Assembly: GCA_030512295.1 (NCBI GenBank)
Contig: JAULSR010000003.1
Coordinates: 2,108,001-2,172,000 of the forward strand
Direction of reading: 5' to 3'
Length of the DNA stretch: 64,000 nt
Origin: Bombardia bombarda
Taxonomy: Eukaryota > Ascomycota > Sordariomycetes > Sordariales > Lasiosphaeriaceae
The notes below the pieces were generated by a model. That model did no database searches. It was not told the DNA's origin and worked only from the letters and a program-made list of their open reading frames with translations. Position 1 is the first letter of the stretch; every line of letters starts with the position of its first letter. Both the position numbers and the translations under genes were made by a program. Of this stretch, positions 32,933-46,582 are shown one piece after another.

Positions 32933-34802
32933 TTAGTAGCTGTCTGTCTTTCTGGCTGCTGCAGAGATTAGCGGCAGTTCTTGGATTGTCGAAGCCCGGC
33001 ACGCGTCTACCAACCTGCAGTGTTCCTGGTCCCTTGAAAGTCCATTGGCTCGTCTTCAACAAGACACGACACGATAAAAAGATACAAAAGAGAAAAGTTG
33101 CGCTGAATAGCTAGGGATGTATTGACTCCGATTATTGCTTCGCCGTCCGAAAATCGGGTTCAATACAGTGTGACGCGACTGAGTCGTCGCAGGTCAGGTG
33201 CCGATGGGTGATGCACTGGGTGAGAGAAGGCGCGAAGTTGTCGCGTGTCGAGGTTCTGGTAGGACCAGATTTTCTGGCTGAGTGGCTGAGATTATATAAT
33301 TCTTTGCGGTTGTCGTGTTTTGTGGAAAAGATTGAGTTCGGTTCTCCTGTGGGTTGCTTGGTGCCCAACTTTCTCTCTGGTTCGCGCCTCAACGATGGAA
33401 GAGACGACATCCGTCGAGCTGGAGGTCAGGATGCATGATAGGTAGTTTCCATAGGAAATGACAGAAAATATTGTGCGAAACCCGGGGCGAATTGAGAGGT
33501 ATGGAGTGATAATGCCTCGGTGAGGGTGAAGATAAGGGAAAGCCACTCCCGTCTTGCAGGGCAGGGCGGGGCAGACGCGTCGTAGAACTTTATGCCATTC
33601 TAGAGCAAAGGTGAGATTGAAATGACCGACGGTTGGCGAGCGGTACACGTGTCTGCGTCTGCTCGATATCATCTTGTGAGGAAACCGCGTCCTGTTGCTG
33701 GGCCGTCCTTTGGGTGACTTCGATCCAGACAGACAATCGGCCGTAATGGCATCTTGGACGACAAGGATTCAATGCACTATGACATTATATCCAGACAGCT
33801 TCATCATGATTATTCTTTCGCTTATTTATTGCGCTATTTGACGATTCTGATCTCGTCAATTTTGAAGAAAGTCATCAGTCGCATGTTGACAGTGACGTCT
33901 TGGGGTTGCGTATTGACATAAGGGGTTCAGGGGATCTCAGGCAGCTGGCAGCTGACAGCTGGCGACAACTGTTGCCCGTCGACTTGGCCAAACGCCGGTG
34001 TCACACAGACGGAACGCGTGGGTTGGCGAGGCCGCCAAGGGCAGACAGACAGGACAGATGGGACGCCAAGGGGCAAACAAACGCCTCGTTCTCCATTAGC
34101 AATGAGTGCGTGCACTCAAAAACCCAACTGCGACTGGAACAAGCATCATCACTCAATTGGCTTGTCGAGGCAGTGGAAGGGGTGTCTGGCTCGATTTCCT
34201 TCAATCTCTGTCGCTTACTTTGCTCAGGATACACATGTTCCTTTCGATGTCCTTGGCCTGATCAGGCAGCCAGAGGACCGCTTGCGAGAGGATGGCCTTG
34301 AGGAGGGCTGGGTGGCGCGTGGCAGCCACGGTCGCGGTGCCGGTTGTGCGTCCGCCGAGGATCTCATGGCGGCAGCTGCACGCAAGACGCAGCTTCTCCA
34401 GCCAGCCTTTTCGTTCACAGGGTATGTTGAGTTGAAATCGATTTGCTATGTTATTTTTTTGGAGTGGCAGTCAGTGTCAATGCCTTCTAGAAGTCTAGTA
34501 GTCCAAATCCGTGCTCCTCTCCAGTCCAGGTCGCTCCCATTCAGCTTGGTGGGGCTGGGCAGGGCAGTTGTCAGTCAGCTCAGCTTACGAGTAATACCGG
34601 GGTTTGGTGCCTGCCGGATTTGTGGTAGTGGGTGGTGACTGCCGGGTCCTATGTAACCCCATCTGACCTGCATCTGCCGAGAGACTGCTGCCATCGATCA
34701 AGTCGCTCCTGCCTGTTCATCGAAGCTATTTAATGCCCAACGAATGATATCGGGCAAAAATGGCCCAGAAACATCCAATATGACGTGGCCTCCTGAACGG
34801 CC
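32933..34802. other. intergenic region, no confident gene
   Basis: Several overlapping frames exist. A plus frame at 34018-34638 (206 codons) has mixed composition and no domain, so it is not called. The right end is the promoter side of the P-loop ATPase gene. Confidence 0.45.
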
Positions 34803-36430
34803 ATGGCAAGTGCGATGGTCGCGACCGAGGAGCTCCCCTCTACTGATGAGATACATCCTTCATCTTTCACGTGCTAACTTCCATATCCCAAGAACACTCG
34901 ACGGCCACTACTCAAGGCACAAGACCTGATTCCACAGGCTCGACGACACCCCCCAGCCAGGATGCTGGCCCATCTCTGTTCTCCAAGATGGTCGAGGCGG
35001 CGGCCACGTCCCTCGCCTCCATCGTCATCGTGGGCGCCGGCTTCGGCATCGCAGCCTACGTCTACCACAAGTCGTACAAGTACATCGTCCTCAAGAAGAT
35101 GGCCAACGCCTTTGAGCCCGGCGACCCGGTCCTCGAGCTCGCCGCCATAGGCAAGAGCCTCCCCCTTAAGGCGGGGGAGTCGGCAGCGCACTGGATACAG
35201 CGCCCCGAGCAGGCCCTCGTCGACGCCATCATCGCCGGCTACATCGTCGGCCACTACCACCTCTTCATCGGCGAGAAGGGCACCGGCAAGAGCAGCATGC
35301 TGCTCGAGGCGATGCGCAAGATCGACGGCGACGGCGCCGCCATGCTCGAGGCCCACGCCGACCTCGAGATCTTCCGCATCCGTCTGGGCAAGGCCCTGGA
35401 CTACGAGTTCCACGAGGACTACATCGGCTCCCAGTTCAGCGAGCGAGGCCCCAGGGACACGACGGCGCTGCTCGACATCGAACGCGCCATGAACAAGCTC
35501 GAGAAGGTGGCGCTGCAGCGGCGCGCGCGCGTCGGCAAGCCGCTCGTCGTCATCATCAACCAGATGCACCTGATCCGCGACGACGAGGACGGCAAGGACC
35601 TGATCGAGCTGCTGCAGCAGCGCGCCGAGCAGTGGGCCGCCGCCGGGCTGGTGACCATAGTCTTCAACAGCGACGAGTACTGGATCTACGAGCGGCTCAA
35701 GCAGCTCGCCACGCGGCTCGAGGTGCTGACCGTCGTCGACCTGCCCAAGGTGCAGGCCACGGCGGCGCTGCGAAACTACCGCCATCGGTACTTTGGCGAA
35801 ACGTTATCGGACGAGACGCTCGAGCAGGTCTACGACCACGTCGGCGGCCGGCTGAGCTTCCTCAACCGCGTCGCCAAGAGCGAGGACATGCTGGCGACGT
35901 GCGACGAGATCCTCGAGGTGGAGAAGACGTGGTTCCTGAACCAGTGCTGGATCCTCGGTGCCGAGATGGACGACGACGTCATGGACCAGCAAAAGTGGGC
36001 CGCCGCCGCTGTGGTGCTGGCAACCGCGCTCGTCGACAAGGAGGCGGACATGGACAAGACGTACGATCCCGAGCTGGGCCACGTGCTCCCGTCGTTTGCC
36101 CTGCACAAGGCCCAGCAGATCATGACGCGCTCCGACTTTGTGCGCGCCCTCGACCGCCTCAACCTGTTTAGCATCACCAGCAAGGCCCAGGTGCGCGCCA
36201 GCTCGGTGCCCATGTACCGCGCCTTCAAGCAGATCGTGGCTGAGCCGGGCTTTCGCGAGCACCTCCAGGCGACAATCGACCGCATCGCCGCCATTGAGAG
36301 TCTGGGCCGCACAAGAGAGCTAGTTGCGAAGGATCTGGTGTTTGGGGGGAGGTACGAGTTGCGTGGGGCCGCTGGGGGCGGTATCGACGTGACGCTTAGG
36401 GAGAAGGAGAATGGAGGGAAGACGGAGTAG
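34803..36430 (+). CDS. membrane-anchored P-loop ATPase (AAA-like, ATPase_2 type)
   Basis: The body has one predicted membrane helix (SLASIVIVGAGFGIAAYVYH) close to the N-terminus, then Walker A GEKGTGKSS, Walker B LVVIINQMHLI, a sensor-like VTIVFNSDEYWI and an Arg-containing RLSFLNRVAKSE. The C-terminal half is helical (winged-helix-like). This is the pattern of the ATPase_2 family, found in fungi as membrane-attached, possibly mitochondrial, ATPases. The long frame opens at a GTG (34871) after a perfect branch site (GCTAAC) and CCCAAG. The true start is therefore probably a tiny upstream exon: ATG GCA A at 34803-34809 with donor GTGCGA and intron 34810-34892 keeps frame. If that is wrong, the first in-frame ATG is 34985. 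The mitochondrial assignment is inferred. Confidence 0.72.
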
Positions 36431-37355
36431 ATGGTGAGTAACAAGGTGCTAGAATATACCAGCACCTATGCGATGGGTCTTACCCAAGGTAGCTCTTGAA
36501 AAGAGTACATGACACGACAGCTAGAAAATGGTCTAGACAATGGTCTAGACAAATTCCCTCTCTCTTTTAGTTTCTTTTGTTTTACTTTCCAGCCTTCTGG
36601 CCAGATAGAGACGGTGTCTTTCAGATCCATCTACTTTCACGAGGAATCACATAACGCCCTTTCAACTTTTTTGCCATTATATCCTCGCATTTTCAAGATA
36701 TTAGTACTAGTTGACCAGTAACACACAAACCCGCAGGTCGACCATCACGCCCCCAGTCAGTCGTTTACTGGCCCTCCTCAGACACGTTCCATGGTCATTA
36801 ACATTGCTTCAGCGTAGATCGACCTCCACCAACAAAGCATCCAGGTAAAACGCCCCATCGTAATTAAATCCCACCACTCCCATCTTTGTTCGCTCACTGT
36901 AGTACTTTATTTTTTGTTGCTGACATATCCATCCATCCAACCATCCATCCAGTGCCCCCCTTTCCCAACCAACGGCCCCCACAAAAACGCCGTGCAGGTA
37001 GACTTGGAAACCATGACCTTTTGGCCCACCGCGTCAACCACACAGGATATATATATAAATGCCCACAAACCCCTTCACCTCGTTGAAACCAGCTCCATTA
37101 TACCCCAGCCGCAATACCCAACACCCAACACCCAGCAAATCGTCAAAGAAAACATCAAAACACTATAATCAAAACACTCAAACCAAAGAGATATCTCGCA
37201 AGAGGCTCGCTGCCGCTCAGAGCCAGGTAGATGCAAGCAGCAGATCGCAGCACGACCGACCAGGCTGTCTGCGCGCTGATCCTATCCCAAATCAAACATC
37301 ATAGTCGTCATTTGCATCCCATAATCGTAAAAGCAGACATCATCCAGCCCATCAG
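36431..37355. other. convergent intergenic region
   Basis: No gene. It holds AT-rich and CCATCC-repeat patches (about 36929-36952) between two convergent genes. Confidence 0.5.
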
Positions 37356-39755
37356 TCAGGCAGGAATGAAATCCAACCCCAGCCGCCCAGCAACGCCCGG
37401 CCAGTTCCACACAGCCGCCCAGTCGCCCACGTCCATGAGCCGCCAGACCTCCTCCAGCACCTCAAGAACCAGATCAGAGTTGCGCAGGCCGGTGTAGCCC
37501 CTCGACGTCCTGGTGGCGACACGCACGCGCTCCTGCTGGCTGGGAGAGAAGCACGCGGCGCCAATCACAAGACAGGGGAGCAGAAGCAGCGTCTGGCTGG
37601 GGTCGCTGGGCTTGAATGTGTCGAGAATGGCCAGCGACTCGTCCACGGCAAGCGTGATGCGAGGATCGTGCTGCGGCGGCTGCCGGATCGCCGGCGGCGA
37701 GTCAGCTCTGGCTTCGTCGTCGCGGCTGGCAGCCGCTGCTGCTGGTGCACGTGAGCTGATGTTCTTTCGGGGCGTTGGGTTCGGCTGTATGTTTGGTCGG
37801 CCGCTGCCCGAACTGAAAACCCTTGGCGATGAAGCACAGCTTGTTGAGGCTGAGCGGGGTGGCGTGTTGACGACAGACGGCGCCGCGCGGTTGGGACGGG
37901 GCGGGGTCTGGATTAACGGCAGCGATACGGCGGACGACGTCGTCGACGGTGAGGGAGAGGTAGACGAGGGCGGGTAGATTGTGCGGACTAGGTATATCCA
38001 CATCATGTGCTTGTAGAGAAGACCAACCCTGTCGCGACTGTCGCCTGGCGGCCAGTGGGGAGTCCATTCCCGTATGGCGGCGTCGATCTCTGCTGCGCGG
38101 TACAGACTAACGTAGTCAACAACGGGATCCACTTGGGCCACGATGTTGGCCCGGATCGTGTTCCTGATTGCCGTGATCTGGGGTAGATACTCCAACAAGC
38201 CGTCGGCGACACCCAGCAGCCGGGGAGGGTGGATCAGCAGGGCCGAGTGTGGCTTTCTAGGCGGTGGATGACGAGTCGAGTTGGTCGACAAGTGGAGGAG
38301 CTCGTCGGCAAAGATGTGGTACTGGAAGAACTCGGCGATAAACGACAAGAAGGCCGAGTCGTCGGGAGGGGAGCTCGAGATCAGGTTCTGGTATGCCGAG
38401 AGGTGGAGGCGGTGCTCGCCTCGCGGGTTTCCTTCGGCTAGGGCCTCGAGGAGAAAGCAAAGCATCTGCCCATAGCGGGCAGGCACGAGGAGCTTGTAGT
38501 CGGGGCTGGGCTCGTCATTAGTGAACTCGACGTCGTCGTAGAACTTGAGCCTGGCTTGGTCATGGTGGTGGATGGAACGTTCCTGCAACGCTTCAAGAGT
38601 TGTGCCGGCGTTGTTCTTGAGGAGGTTGATGCCGTAAGGGGTCTCAAAGTCGATGTGCTTGCTGGAAAGGGAGAGGATGGAATGCATCAGACCCTGGTGC
38701 TTTACCGCAATCGGAATCATCATGTCTTTGAAGGCATTCTTGTGCTCGCCCTCGACAGTGAGGACAGTGCTGAGATGCTCATTGTAATGCTTCCAGAAGA
38801 TCATGTCTTCTAGGGTCTCGAGCCCATGGAATAGGGGCTGCATGGTGATTGGCGGTAGGCTGTGCGACTTGAGACGCTCTGTGGGATTGACATTAGCAAT
38901 GATCACAGGACGGCCAGTTGTCCTTCCCTGCTCACCTTCCTCAGCCCTCTCCCTGCCGCTTTTCCAGATTTGCTTTTCTGGATATCCTTCGCATACTACT
39001 GCGTTCTTCTCACAGTTCATACCTGAACAAGATTTAGCATGGCCATCTGATCGAGGTTCATAGGTTAGCAGTCACTTACATCGCGGCTTCGCCTCATCGC
39101 ACTTCTTCTTCCGCTTTCGACACGTAAGACAACCCGTCTTCGAGCGCCCCTTAGTGATTTTATTTGCCGCAGTGCTGGGCGTGAGCGGGTGCTTCCTTGG
39201 GCGGCCTCTGGGTCTCTTCGCCTTGGGGTGATCCAAAATAGGAGATTCTGTGGTCGGAACCGGCGTCAAGGGGGCCTCTTTGAGATCGTCCATGTGGAAG
39301 TCATCGTCGTCGTCCATGGGCTCCAGCTTTGGCACTGCCAGGACCTCATACGAGCTCTGGTCCCAGCCAAGATCATGACTGCCGCTGTCGTAGGCCATCT
39401 CAGCAGCCTCCTCGGTGCCGACATACTCCATGGCCCAAGCTTCGGTGCTGGTGGACGAGGACGAATGGGTCATGGCCGCCACAGGGGGTGATTGGGATGG
39501 CGACGAGTCGCTCGCGGTGCTGTCGGCCGTGGCACAGGGTGCATCCACCACACCGTTGCTGATGGGTGAGAGCTGGCCGGTGCGCGCAAAGCTCATGGTC
39601 GACGACACGGACACGGAGGCTGAACCCGTCGACAGCGACTCCATCCAGGGCGACGGGGGTAGGCCCATAGATTGGCCATCATCTGAGTCCATACTGGGGC
39701 TGTCTGACCACGGTAGGTCCCCATCGTCCGACACGATAGGAAGAGAATGGTCCAT
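37356..39755 (-). CDS. Zn2Cys6 transcription factor with AT-hook
   Basis: Two exons (39755-39080, 39022-37356) with a 57 bp intron that splits the zinc cluster; 780 residues. The cluster reads GCLTCRKRKKKCDEAKPRC, then MNC, then EKNAVVCEGYPEKQIW: six Cys with spacing 2-6-6-2-6. An AT-hook, KRPRGRPRKHP, precedes it by about 25 residues. The N-terminal ~170 residues are acidic and Ser-rich (PMDDDDDFHMDDL), fitting an activation region. The C-terminal part has the fungal-specific TF middle-homology style, with helices such as DMMIPIAVKHQGLMHSILSL. The start ATG is 39755. The target genes are unknown. Its upstream side is the 8.5 kb gene-free region, so it may have an extended promoter. Confidence 0.87.
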
Positions 39756-42700
39756 CACTCGTCAATAACGAGACCATGCCAACGTGGAGAGGCTAGGACG
39801 GGGGGTGGTCAACCAGAAAAAGGAGGTGTCCACGTTCTTAATAAAGAAAGGGCGGAAAGACGGGGGAGGGGAGGAAAGAATGGAAACGATGAAGAAGCTT
39901 TGGCGCCGGTTGGTCTTGGCCGGCCCGTCGATCAAGTATCTCGGGAGCAGGTCATAGGTTGAGCGTCACGCATCCAGATGTGGAGAAGGTGAACAGAACT
40001 GAGGAGCCAGGAAGTGAGACAGGTTGAAGTTGCGATTGAACGGCCCCGACGATCTCGAGGGATCTCTACGAGCCGTTCGCCGAGCAAGATTGTGCTACTG
40101 TGTGATGATATAACGTGTAGATTGGGTAATCAGTACTTGGACCCAGTACATGAAGGGTTGGCAGGTGGAGAGAGAGATGGTGTCTTGAGCTGCCTCCTCT
40201 CTTTCTTCTGGTGGCAGGCTGGTAGCAAGCGGCTCATGGGGGAAAACTCAACACCCTTCATCTCCAAACCAAAAAGCCCACGCCCTCGGTCGGTCGGGGA
40301 CAGGGTCTCGTCGCCTGTTGCCCACCCCACGGCTTGCAGCTTGGAGGGGGGAGGGGGGAGGGGGGACCATCTTGGCTTCTCCACATTTGTGCCCTCCAAG
40401 CTCAAGGAGGGATGGCAGGGATGGCAGGGGGGACGCGAGCATGGGGGATTGACCGTCACTTTCTGCAGCACCCTGCTAGCGGGGGGAAGTTTGACACTAA
40501 CAGCGGCAACGAAGGAAACGGCCTGGTCCTCCTTCTCTGCTTGGTCGTTGGTGCTTGGCCAGCCCATGTCCCCACTGAATCATCCTCTTCTCTTCCTTCT
40601 TCTCTACGCAGCGTAAAATCCCTTGACAGCGGTGCACCATTGGTACCACTGTAGGGGAGGCAAGGCTTCTATATAGGCCATACAATAATAGGCGCTCTTC
40701 CGCCTCCGGCGGCCCCTGTCGGGGGCTTTCTCGCTGACGCTCGATTGGTGCTTTGCGAATGGGCGTTTTCGTTTATTTATTTTTTTGACTGATCCCCTCC
40801 GTTTCTCACTGTAAATGAGCGAGCTTCTTGCCTTGTCATTACGTTGTAAACAACCACTACGTTGTAAACAACTTCTGCGCCAAGAACAATTGAAGCTTGC
40901 TTCAATGAACGGATGGAATTGAAGGTCCGTTTTGGTAAAGGTGCCAGGCTGTGGTTCGTGGACCAGCGGATGTTGGATGGTCCCAAGACGGGACTAGGTG
41001 AATCGGGCCAGCAGACAGAAGGCAGCGTGCAGCTCTGCGCTCTGCAGCTACGGGAGTGCAGTTTCTCTCCCAGGCGAGAACATTTGGAGGTGGTGGGGCT
41101 AGAGTAGCTCCCCCCTGCCCACCCCCTCCCCCAACCACAGAACAGAACTGCTGCCAGCCCCACCAGGAGTCACCAATCATCCAATGTTCCCCAATGTCGT
41201 CCCCTCAAATCCCGTACTGCCCGCGTAGCGTCCCATCTGGATCTAAACCTGCAAGAGACATGCAAGTACTTTGTACATGGTATGGCTGCGCAGGAGCTCA
41301 GAAGGGTACAGTGGTACTTGATACTCCATGATAGTCGTAGTCAGAGTCCCGTCTTGCCGTGAGGCTTCCTGCAATTCGCTCCTTGCACTGTATCAAAGAC
41401 ATTCAGTCGATTTCTGGCCGCGACCTACCCTGCCTCGAGCCTGCTTGACAGGGATGTTCCGCTGCAGACATGGACCGGGTGCGATGCATGAGCAGTTACC
41501 TTACCATACTAGGCCTGGGCCGTGCACCACCAAGACTGGCCTCGATCAAGACGCCGAAAGAACTCCACTCTCGCTTCCATGACAGAGGAGGTTGATGGAC
41601 GTGATGGCAAGCTCGGACTTTTCCACCTTTTTTGGGTCAGTCGTCACCAATCTTCTATCCCCACTGCGCGCGTCCAACAGGACCAGCCAGCGGCTTTGGT
41701 ACTGTGCTTGTGCTGCGGCTGTAGAGGGAAGGGGTCGGGACCGGGCTAAAGGTTACACGTCTTATAGCCCGTGTACTGGCAGAGCTACCCGTTTCAGTAG
41801 GTAGATAGGGGGTAACCCAGCTTACCGGCGCGGCTTCGGTCATGGCTGGAAGCAGTGTCGACAGAGTATCATCATCTGCCAAGGTATTCGAGACTGGCTA
41901 GTGGTGAATACCGTATCCATATCCCGAAAAGCGATGAGAAAAAAAGGTCACGCCGGGGCAAAACTGCCTGCCTTGAATTTTAGCTACCCTCCGGGACAGT
42001 GCCAAATTGGACTGTCAGATACATGGCGAATAGGGGGGTTCCTGGGCACTAACCAGCTATCATTGGACCGACGGGGTAGCTACAACGGGATGGTGGGCAA
42101 ACTGCCAGGCAGCAAGCTCATCTATCACGGCTTCATCTGTGTGGCCCGAGGTCGGCTTACTAGTTGCCTTAGCTTCTAGAGTTGGCGGCTCGATTCCCAT
42201 CGCACAAGCCAAGCAAAGTTAGAAATGCACGCCTCAGAAGCGCAGCCACACAGGCAAGTCCCCTTCTGCCGGATTGCAACGCTGTCCATGGGTGGTGATC
42301 TGCCCGGCGGCATAGGAGACAGCTGTTCTATGAGATCATGGCCGATTGACGTCCTGTGCAAATAGACGTCCGGGCGCTCCCCAGGCCGTGCATGTGTGGG
42401 CAGCTGAGAAAGGATGGCTTTAAAATTGAAGCTCGGCGACGTGGTCACTGAGTATGGGCCAGAGGCAATGAGTCAAAATGAGAGAGCCCTCCCTTGCCGT
42501 CTTGTCTTGTGCGTAGTATACGTAGTCGACCTGGGACTGACAGAGGGGCTGCAGTGTCGCCGTCCGGTGTAACATGGCATCCACAGAGATATATATTTGC
42601 TGCGCGTGGCGTAGTGTATGTACTCAGGGGCGTCGGCGTCTCTTCAGCACCTTTGTTGTCTATGTACATATAGACACTGGATACTTTGGGCTGCTGTGTC

Positions 42701-45700
42701 ACCACCATTTCGACGCGCCATGGCGCTTCGCTATACTCTGGAGAGCGAAACCATTTGATGTGGCTGTTGGGCAGATACACATGCGGGGTGATTTCGTTGG
42801 TCCTCGACGGCAGCCGTGGCCTTGCCCCATTGCGACCTGACAAGTGGACGACTCGAGTTGCATTCTCTTGGTTCCGAGGGAGATGAATTGAGGTGGGCTG
42901 GCTGGTCCGCGAACGAAACCCAACGACTACCTAGGTACCTAGTCGTCGTATGAGCAAAGTGTCCGTAACAGCGTGACTTGACGAATTGCATCACTGCCGG
43001 CCATTGTTGAGCTTTTGCTGCCAGCTTGCATGATTGGGCCAGTGTTTTGGCCTGCCATCTCGCTAGAGCAGCGAGTCCGTCGATTCAATCCTCCCGTTCA
43101 GAGAAGGACGTGAGAAAAATCCGGGGAAGGACTGCTGCTACACTAAAAAGTGTGTGTGTTGTCGTGGCGGAATCAAAGTCAGATGGCGGCCCAGCCTGTT
43201 GGTTGGAGAGAACCGAGAGAGGGAAGGAAGATCGCCCGCGGGTCTGCCCTCCGTTTCGTCAGTGGCCGTCGAGGGGATCACAGAGTGATCCGTGACCGCA
43301 ATCAGACTTTGGGGGGGTGCTGCACGGGGACCCTGCCGAGCCTAGGGACAGACGCTAACTCCCTATCCGCGTACCTACCCACCTGCCTGCCCAAACCTTA
43401 CCTCGCCTTCCCTGCCACCGCAAACCTTGTTCCGTCTTCATCGAATCTCCAACCTGGCTGACGAGAACGCTCGCTGTTGGGCTGCTAATGGGAATCTCGA
43501 TAGCCTGGATTGCAGATCTCACCGGCGTGCATCTTATTACCTGGCGATCCGCATGCAGCTGACCCTCTGATTCGACGGCGTCTGTGCCCTTTGCATCGGC
43601 ATTCATCGGGCCCGATTTCAAATGATCGATCGAAGTATTCGTACTTCTGCACAAGAAGACAAGGCTCTCAATACCAAGGCGGTTGCTCGGTCTGAAGTGC
43701 ACCGAAGCTTACGGTCCGCGACAGAGGTTGCTGTCGTGTGGTGTGGCTTCGCTGCTTGTGGCTGCAGCCCTGCTCATAACCTCGAACTGTCACTTCGTCT
43801 CCCACGTCTCAGCCATTTCCGCCAATGCTGCTTTGCTTCATTATGGGATACGGTGCATACAGGTGCTTACATTGGTATCTACACATGTCGATGCCACCCT
43901 GACAACGGGGAGGGAATTACGTTGAGCATCTCGAGGACGAAATCGAACCGTTCCCTCTTAGTAAGTAGAGGTCGCTGCTGCTAACCAGTAATGATGAGCA
44001 GGCTGCGAGCTGCATGTTGGCAGCGGCTGCTCACGAAATCATGTCTCGAGCTGCCTTGTGTCAGTGACTGCCTGCATTTGAGTGCTTTTGACCCCGGTCG
44101 TACGGATTACCGCGAGTTCTGAAAGGGAAAGGAAAAAGAAACGAGGCGACATGGCGGTCCGCCCCTCTCTGCCTGTGGGAATCCGTCTGTGCCTTTCGAC
44201 TCGCCGCCTACCACCCTCACCACCGTGCGGCACATGCGAGCGATTTCGCTCCTTTTCCTGCTGTGCTGTCTGTTCGGGACGCAGCGCGGGCGCTCGCATT
44301 CGATATCACCACACAGCATCTCCAGGGCTGGTTGCCGACAGAAAGCTGTGTCGGCCACGAATACCGGTGTAGAGAGCGCCACCAACATTGGATCGGTCAT
44401 GGCAGCCTGAACACCCAAGTTCACAGGCCAGAACTGGGCTCAATTGCTGTCTGTCGGTCGCCATCGACGTCGGATCGATCATTCAATTTCATGCACACTC
44501 TCGGTCGGAGCCCTGATGCTCCATTGGCCGGTCAGTCTCTGGCCAGACGGAGACCAACATTTTGACAGCCCCCACGCTGCACTTCTCCTCCAGACTCTGC
44601 ATGGCAAATGAGACAACCAAATTATGAGCAAGATTGCCAATGGCGCAACGGCCAACATTAATTGCACTGACAGCAAAACACCCCGACACCGCAGCGAGTG
44701 GCTCTGTTGATTGTAATCAGTACGCAGTCTAGAATCTTCGTGCTCCATCAATGGCATGATGATGGATCTTGAAAAGTCAAGAAACGGGCAAGGAGCGTCG
44801 GGAGGTCTCAACTTTCATGACGTCCCACCCAAACAGGGTTAGGGTCACGCTCTGTTTAATCTCATCGCCCCTCGCAAGGGTCTGAAAACACGGTTCTGGT
44901 CTAAGCCAGACTCGGACACGCTACTGCACCCCACACCACCATCTGAAGCTGCAACCCCGCGACCGCCCTAGCTCCATCAGCTTCATCATTGTTCACTCGT
45001 CTGGACTTGGAATTACTGAACGTTTCTGTCACTTTTCTCGGCGGCACTTGATTTGATGTGGGCGCGTTATCTAATCCAATCGACTGCTAGGGCGCTTTTC
45101 TAACTCAGAGGAGTTGCTCGATGTTTCCCGTCGTCCTCCAGCGCTCACTATCTACAGAATCACTCTGTGGTGTAGATCCGAGCGCGCGCACGCGGGGAAA
45201 TGAGGGGCGACAACACCCCGAGACACCAAAACTAGGTGTGGTGGGCTCGGATTGCCAAAGTGGTTCTCTCCAACCGAAATATGAACGACGGAGGCAGCAG
45301 ATGAGATTAGAACAGATGGGATGACCGTGTCCGGCCGGCAGTTTATCGTTTCCTCTCTCAGACCCCAGGCTGTATGCAAGGCAAATACCACATCCCCAAT
45401 TTTCCATGTCCCAACCCAACCCGTCGGACGGCGGTGATGCATAGGATCCCAAGAAGCTGTCGCCAACCAAGGGCTGAATAAGTGCTTCACAATGCTACCT
45501 ATTAGGTTGGTGTGCGTCTCAGGTAATTATCTCGAGCCTTGATAAACCTGACTCTGCAGGTAACTGGACTGACAGCCACTGACAGCGGTACTTTGATGCT
45601 GGGTTGCAGCCTCTAATGTTGCAATGAATCAAAGCTTTGAAGAGGTAATTTGGGGGAAACCTCGGAATAATCCAATTGCTTGATTCCATCAGTAGATTGG

Positions 45701-46344
45701 GAGTGATGCATCCTTCCTCGCCCACAATATCAGACCACTAAACACAAATATTGCCCATGGGAAATGACAGAGCCGTGGCTGCCAGCAAACCCAGGGATAC
45801 CTGGCTTCGCGGACTGTCAGTGCGCTGTAGCCTGTCGTGCACACAGTATGTATGACGTGCATCTTGATTACCTCCACTATTTCATACTAACATCCTAGAC
45901 TTCTAGACTAGGATCCATCAAGACGTCTGACTGTTTACGGATGCCAAAAAAGGATGCTACCATGTCTGGTTCTGGGATTATCAGACACCGTACGGATAGA
46001 CTCGCCGAGATAACCCACAACCCCATCCGTGTATCCGATGGCTGGACCATGTCCGGTGCATGGCATTCATCTCGAGGCTAGCGAGGTCAGTCTCAGTCGA
46101 AATCGGAGCCGAAAAGCACGAAGAGCCCGACACAAGAGCAAATGAACGCTTCATCATCCATCCCAATCCTAGCCGTCTCAAACTATCGACGCCAGTGGTG
46201 CCGCCTTTTAGCCATTTTGGGCCACCTCCTCCATGCAAGCCCATCCTCTCTGGGCGTGTCGGCGTGTCGGTGTGTCAACGTCATCCCTCCCCGAAGGCGT
46301 TGCTTCACCATCCATCAATCACTCTCCGTCACGAACAAGGCCCG

Positions 46345-46377
46345 CACACACACACACACACACATACACACACACAC
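46345..46377. repeat. (CA)n microsatellite
   Basis: CA repeat with one T interruption inside the gene-free stretch. Confidence 0.9.
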
Positions 46378-46564
46378 CTACGTCTTTGATATGCCTCTTG
46401 TCGGATATAGTGTAGTGTACATACACTGCCCGCCCGGGTTCCGCGCCTCCATTGCCCCGCTTGTCTCAGTTGATAGCCGAGAGAGAGAACGGTCCGACTT
46501 TGCACACGGCCAGGGCCAGAGCCGCGTCCAAAAGCTGGGCAATCAAGACGACCATCGGCGTCAA

Positions 46565-46582
46565 CCCCCCCCCCCCCCCCCC
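46565..46582. repeat. poly-C tract (18 nt)
   Basis: Eighteen consecutive C. A second tract of 14 C lies at 47572-47585. Confidence 0.9.

Noticed and set aside
34018..34638. 206-codon plus-strand frame upstream of the ATPase gene
   Set aside because: No known domain and no clear start context; considered as an upstream exon, but it could not be joined convincingly.
40698..40740. GC-rich hairpin-like words (CCGCCTCCGGCGG, CCCCTGTCGGGGG)
   Set aside because: Two adjacent short palindromes, but no match to a known RNA or terminator; could be chance in GC-rich DNA.
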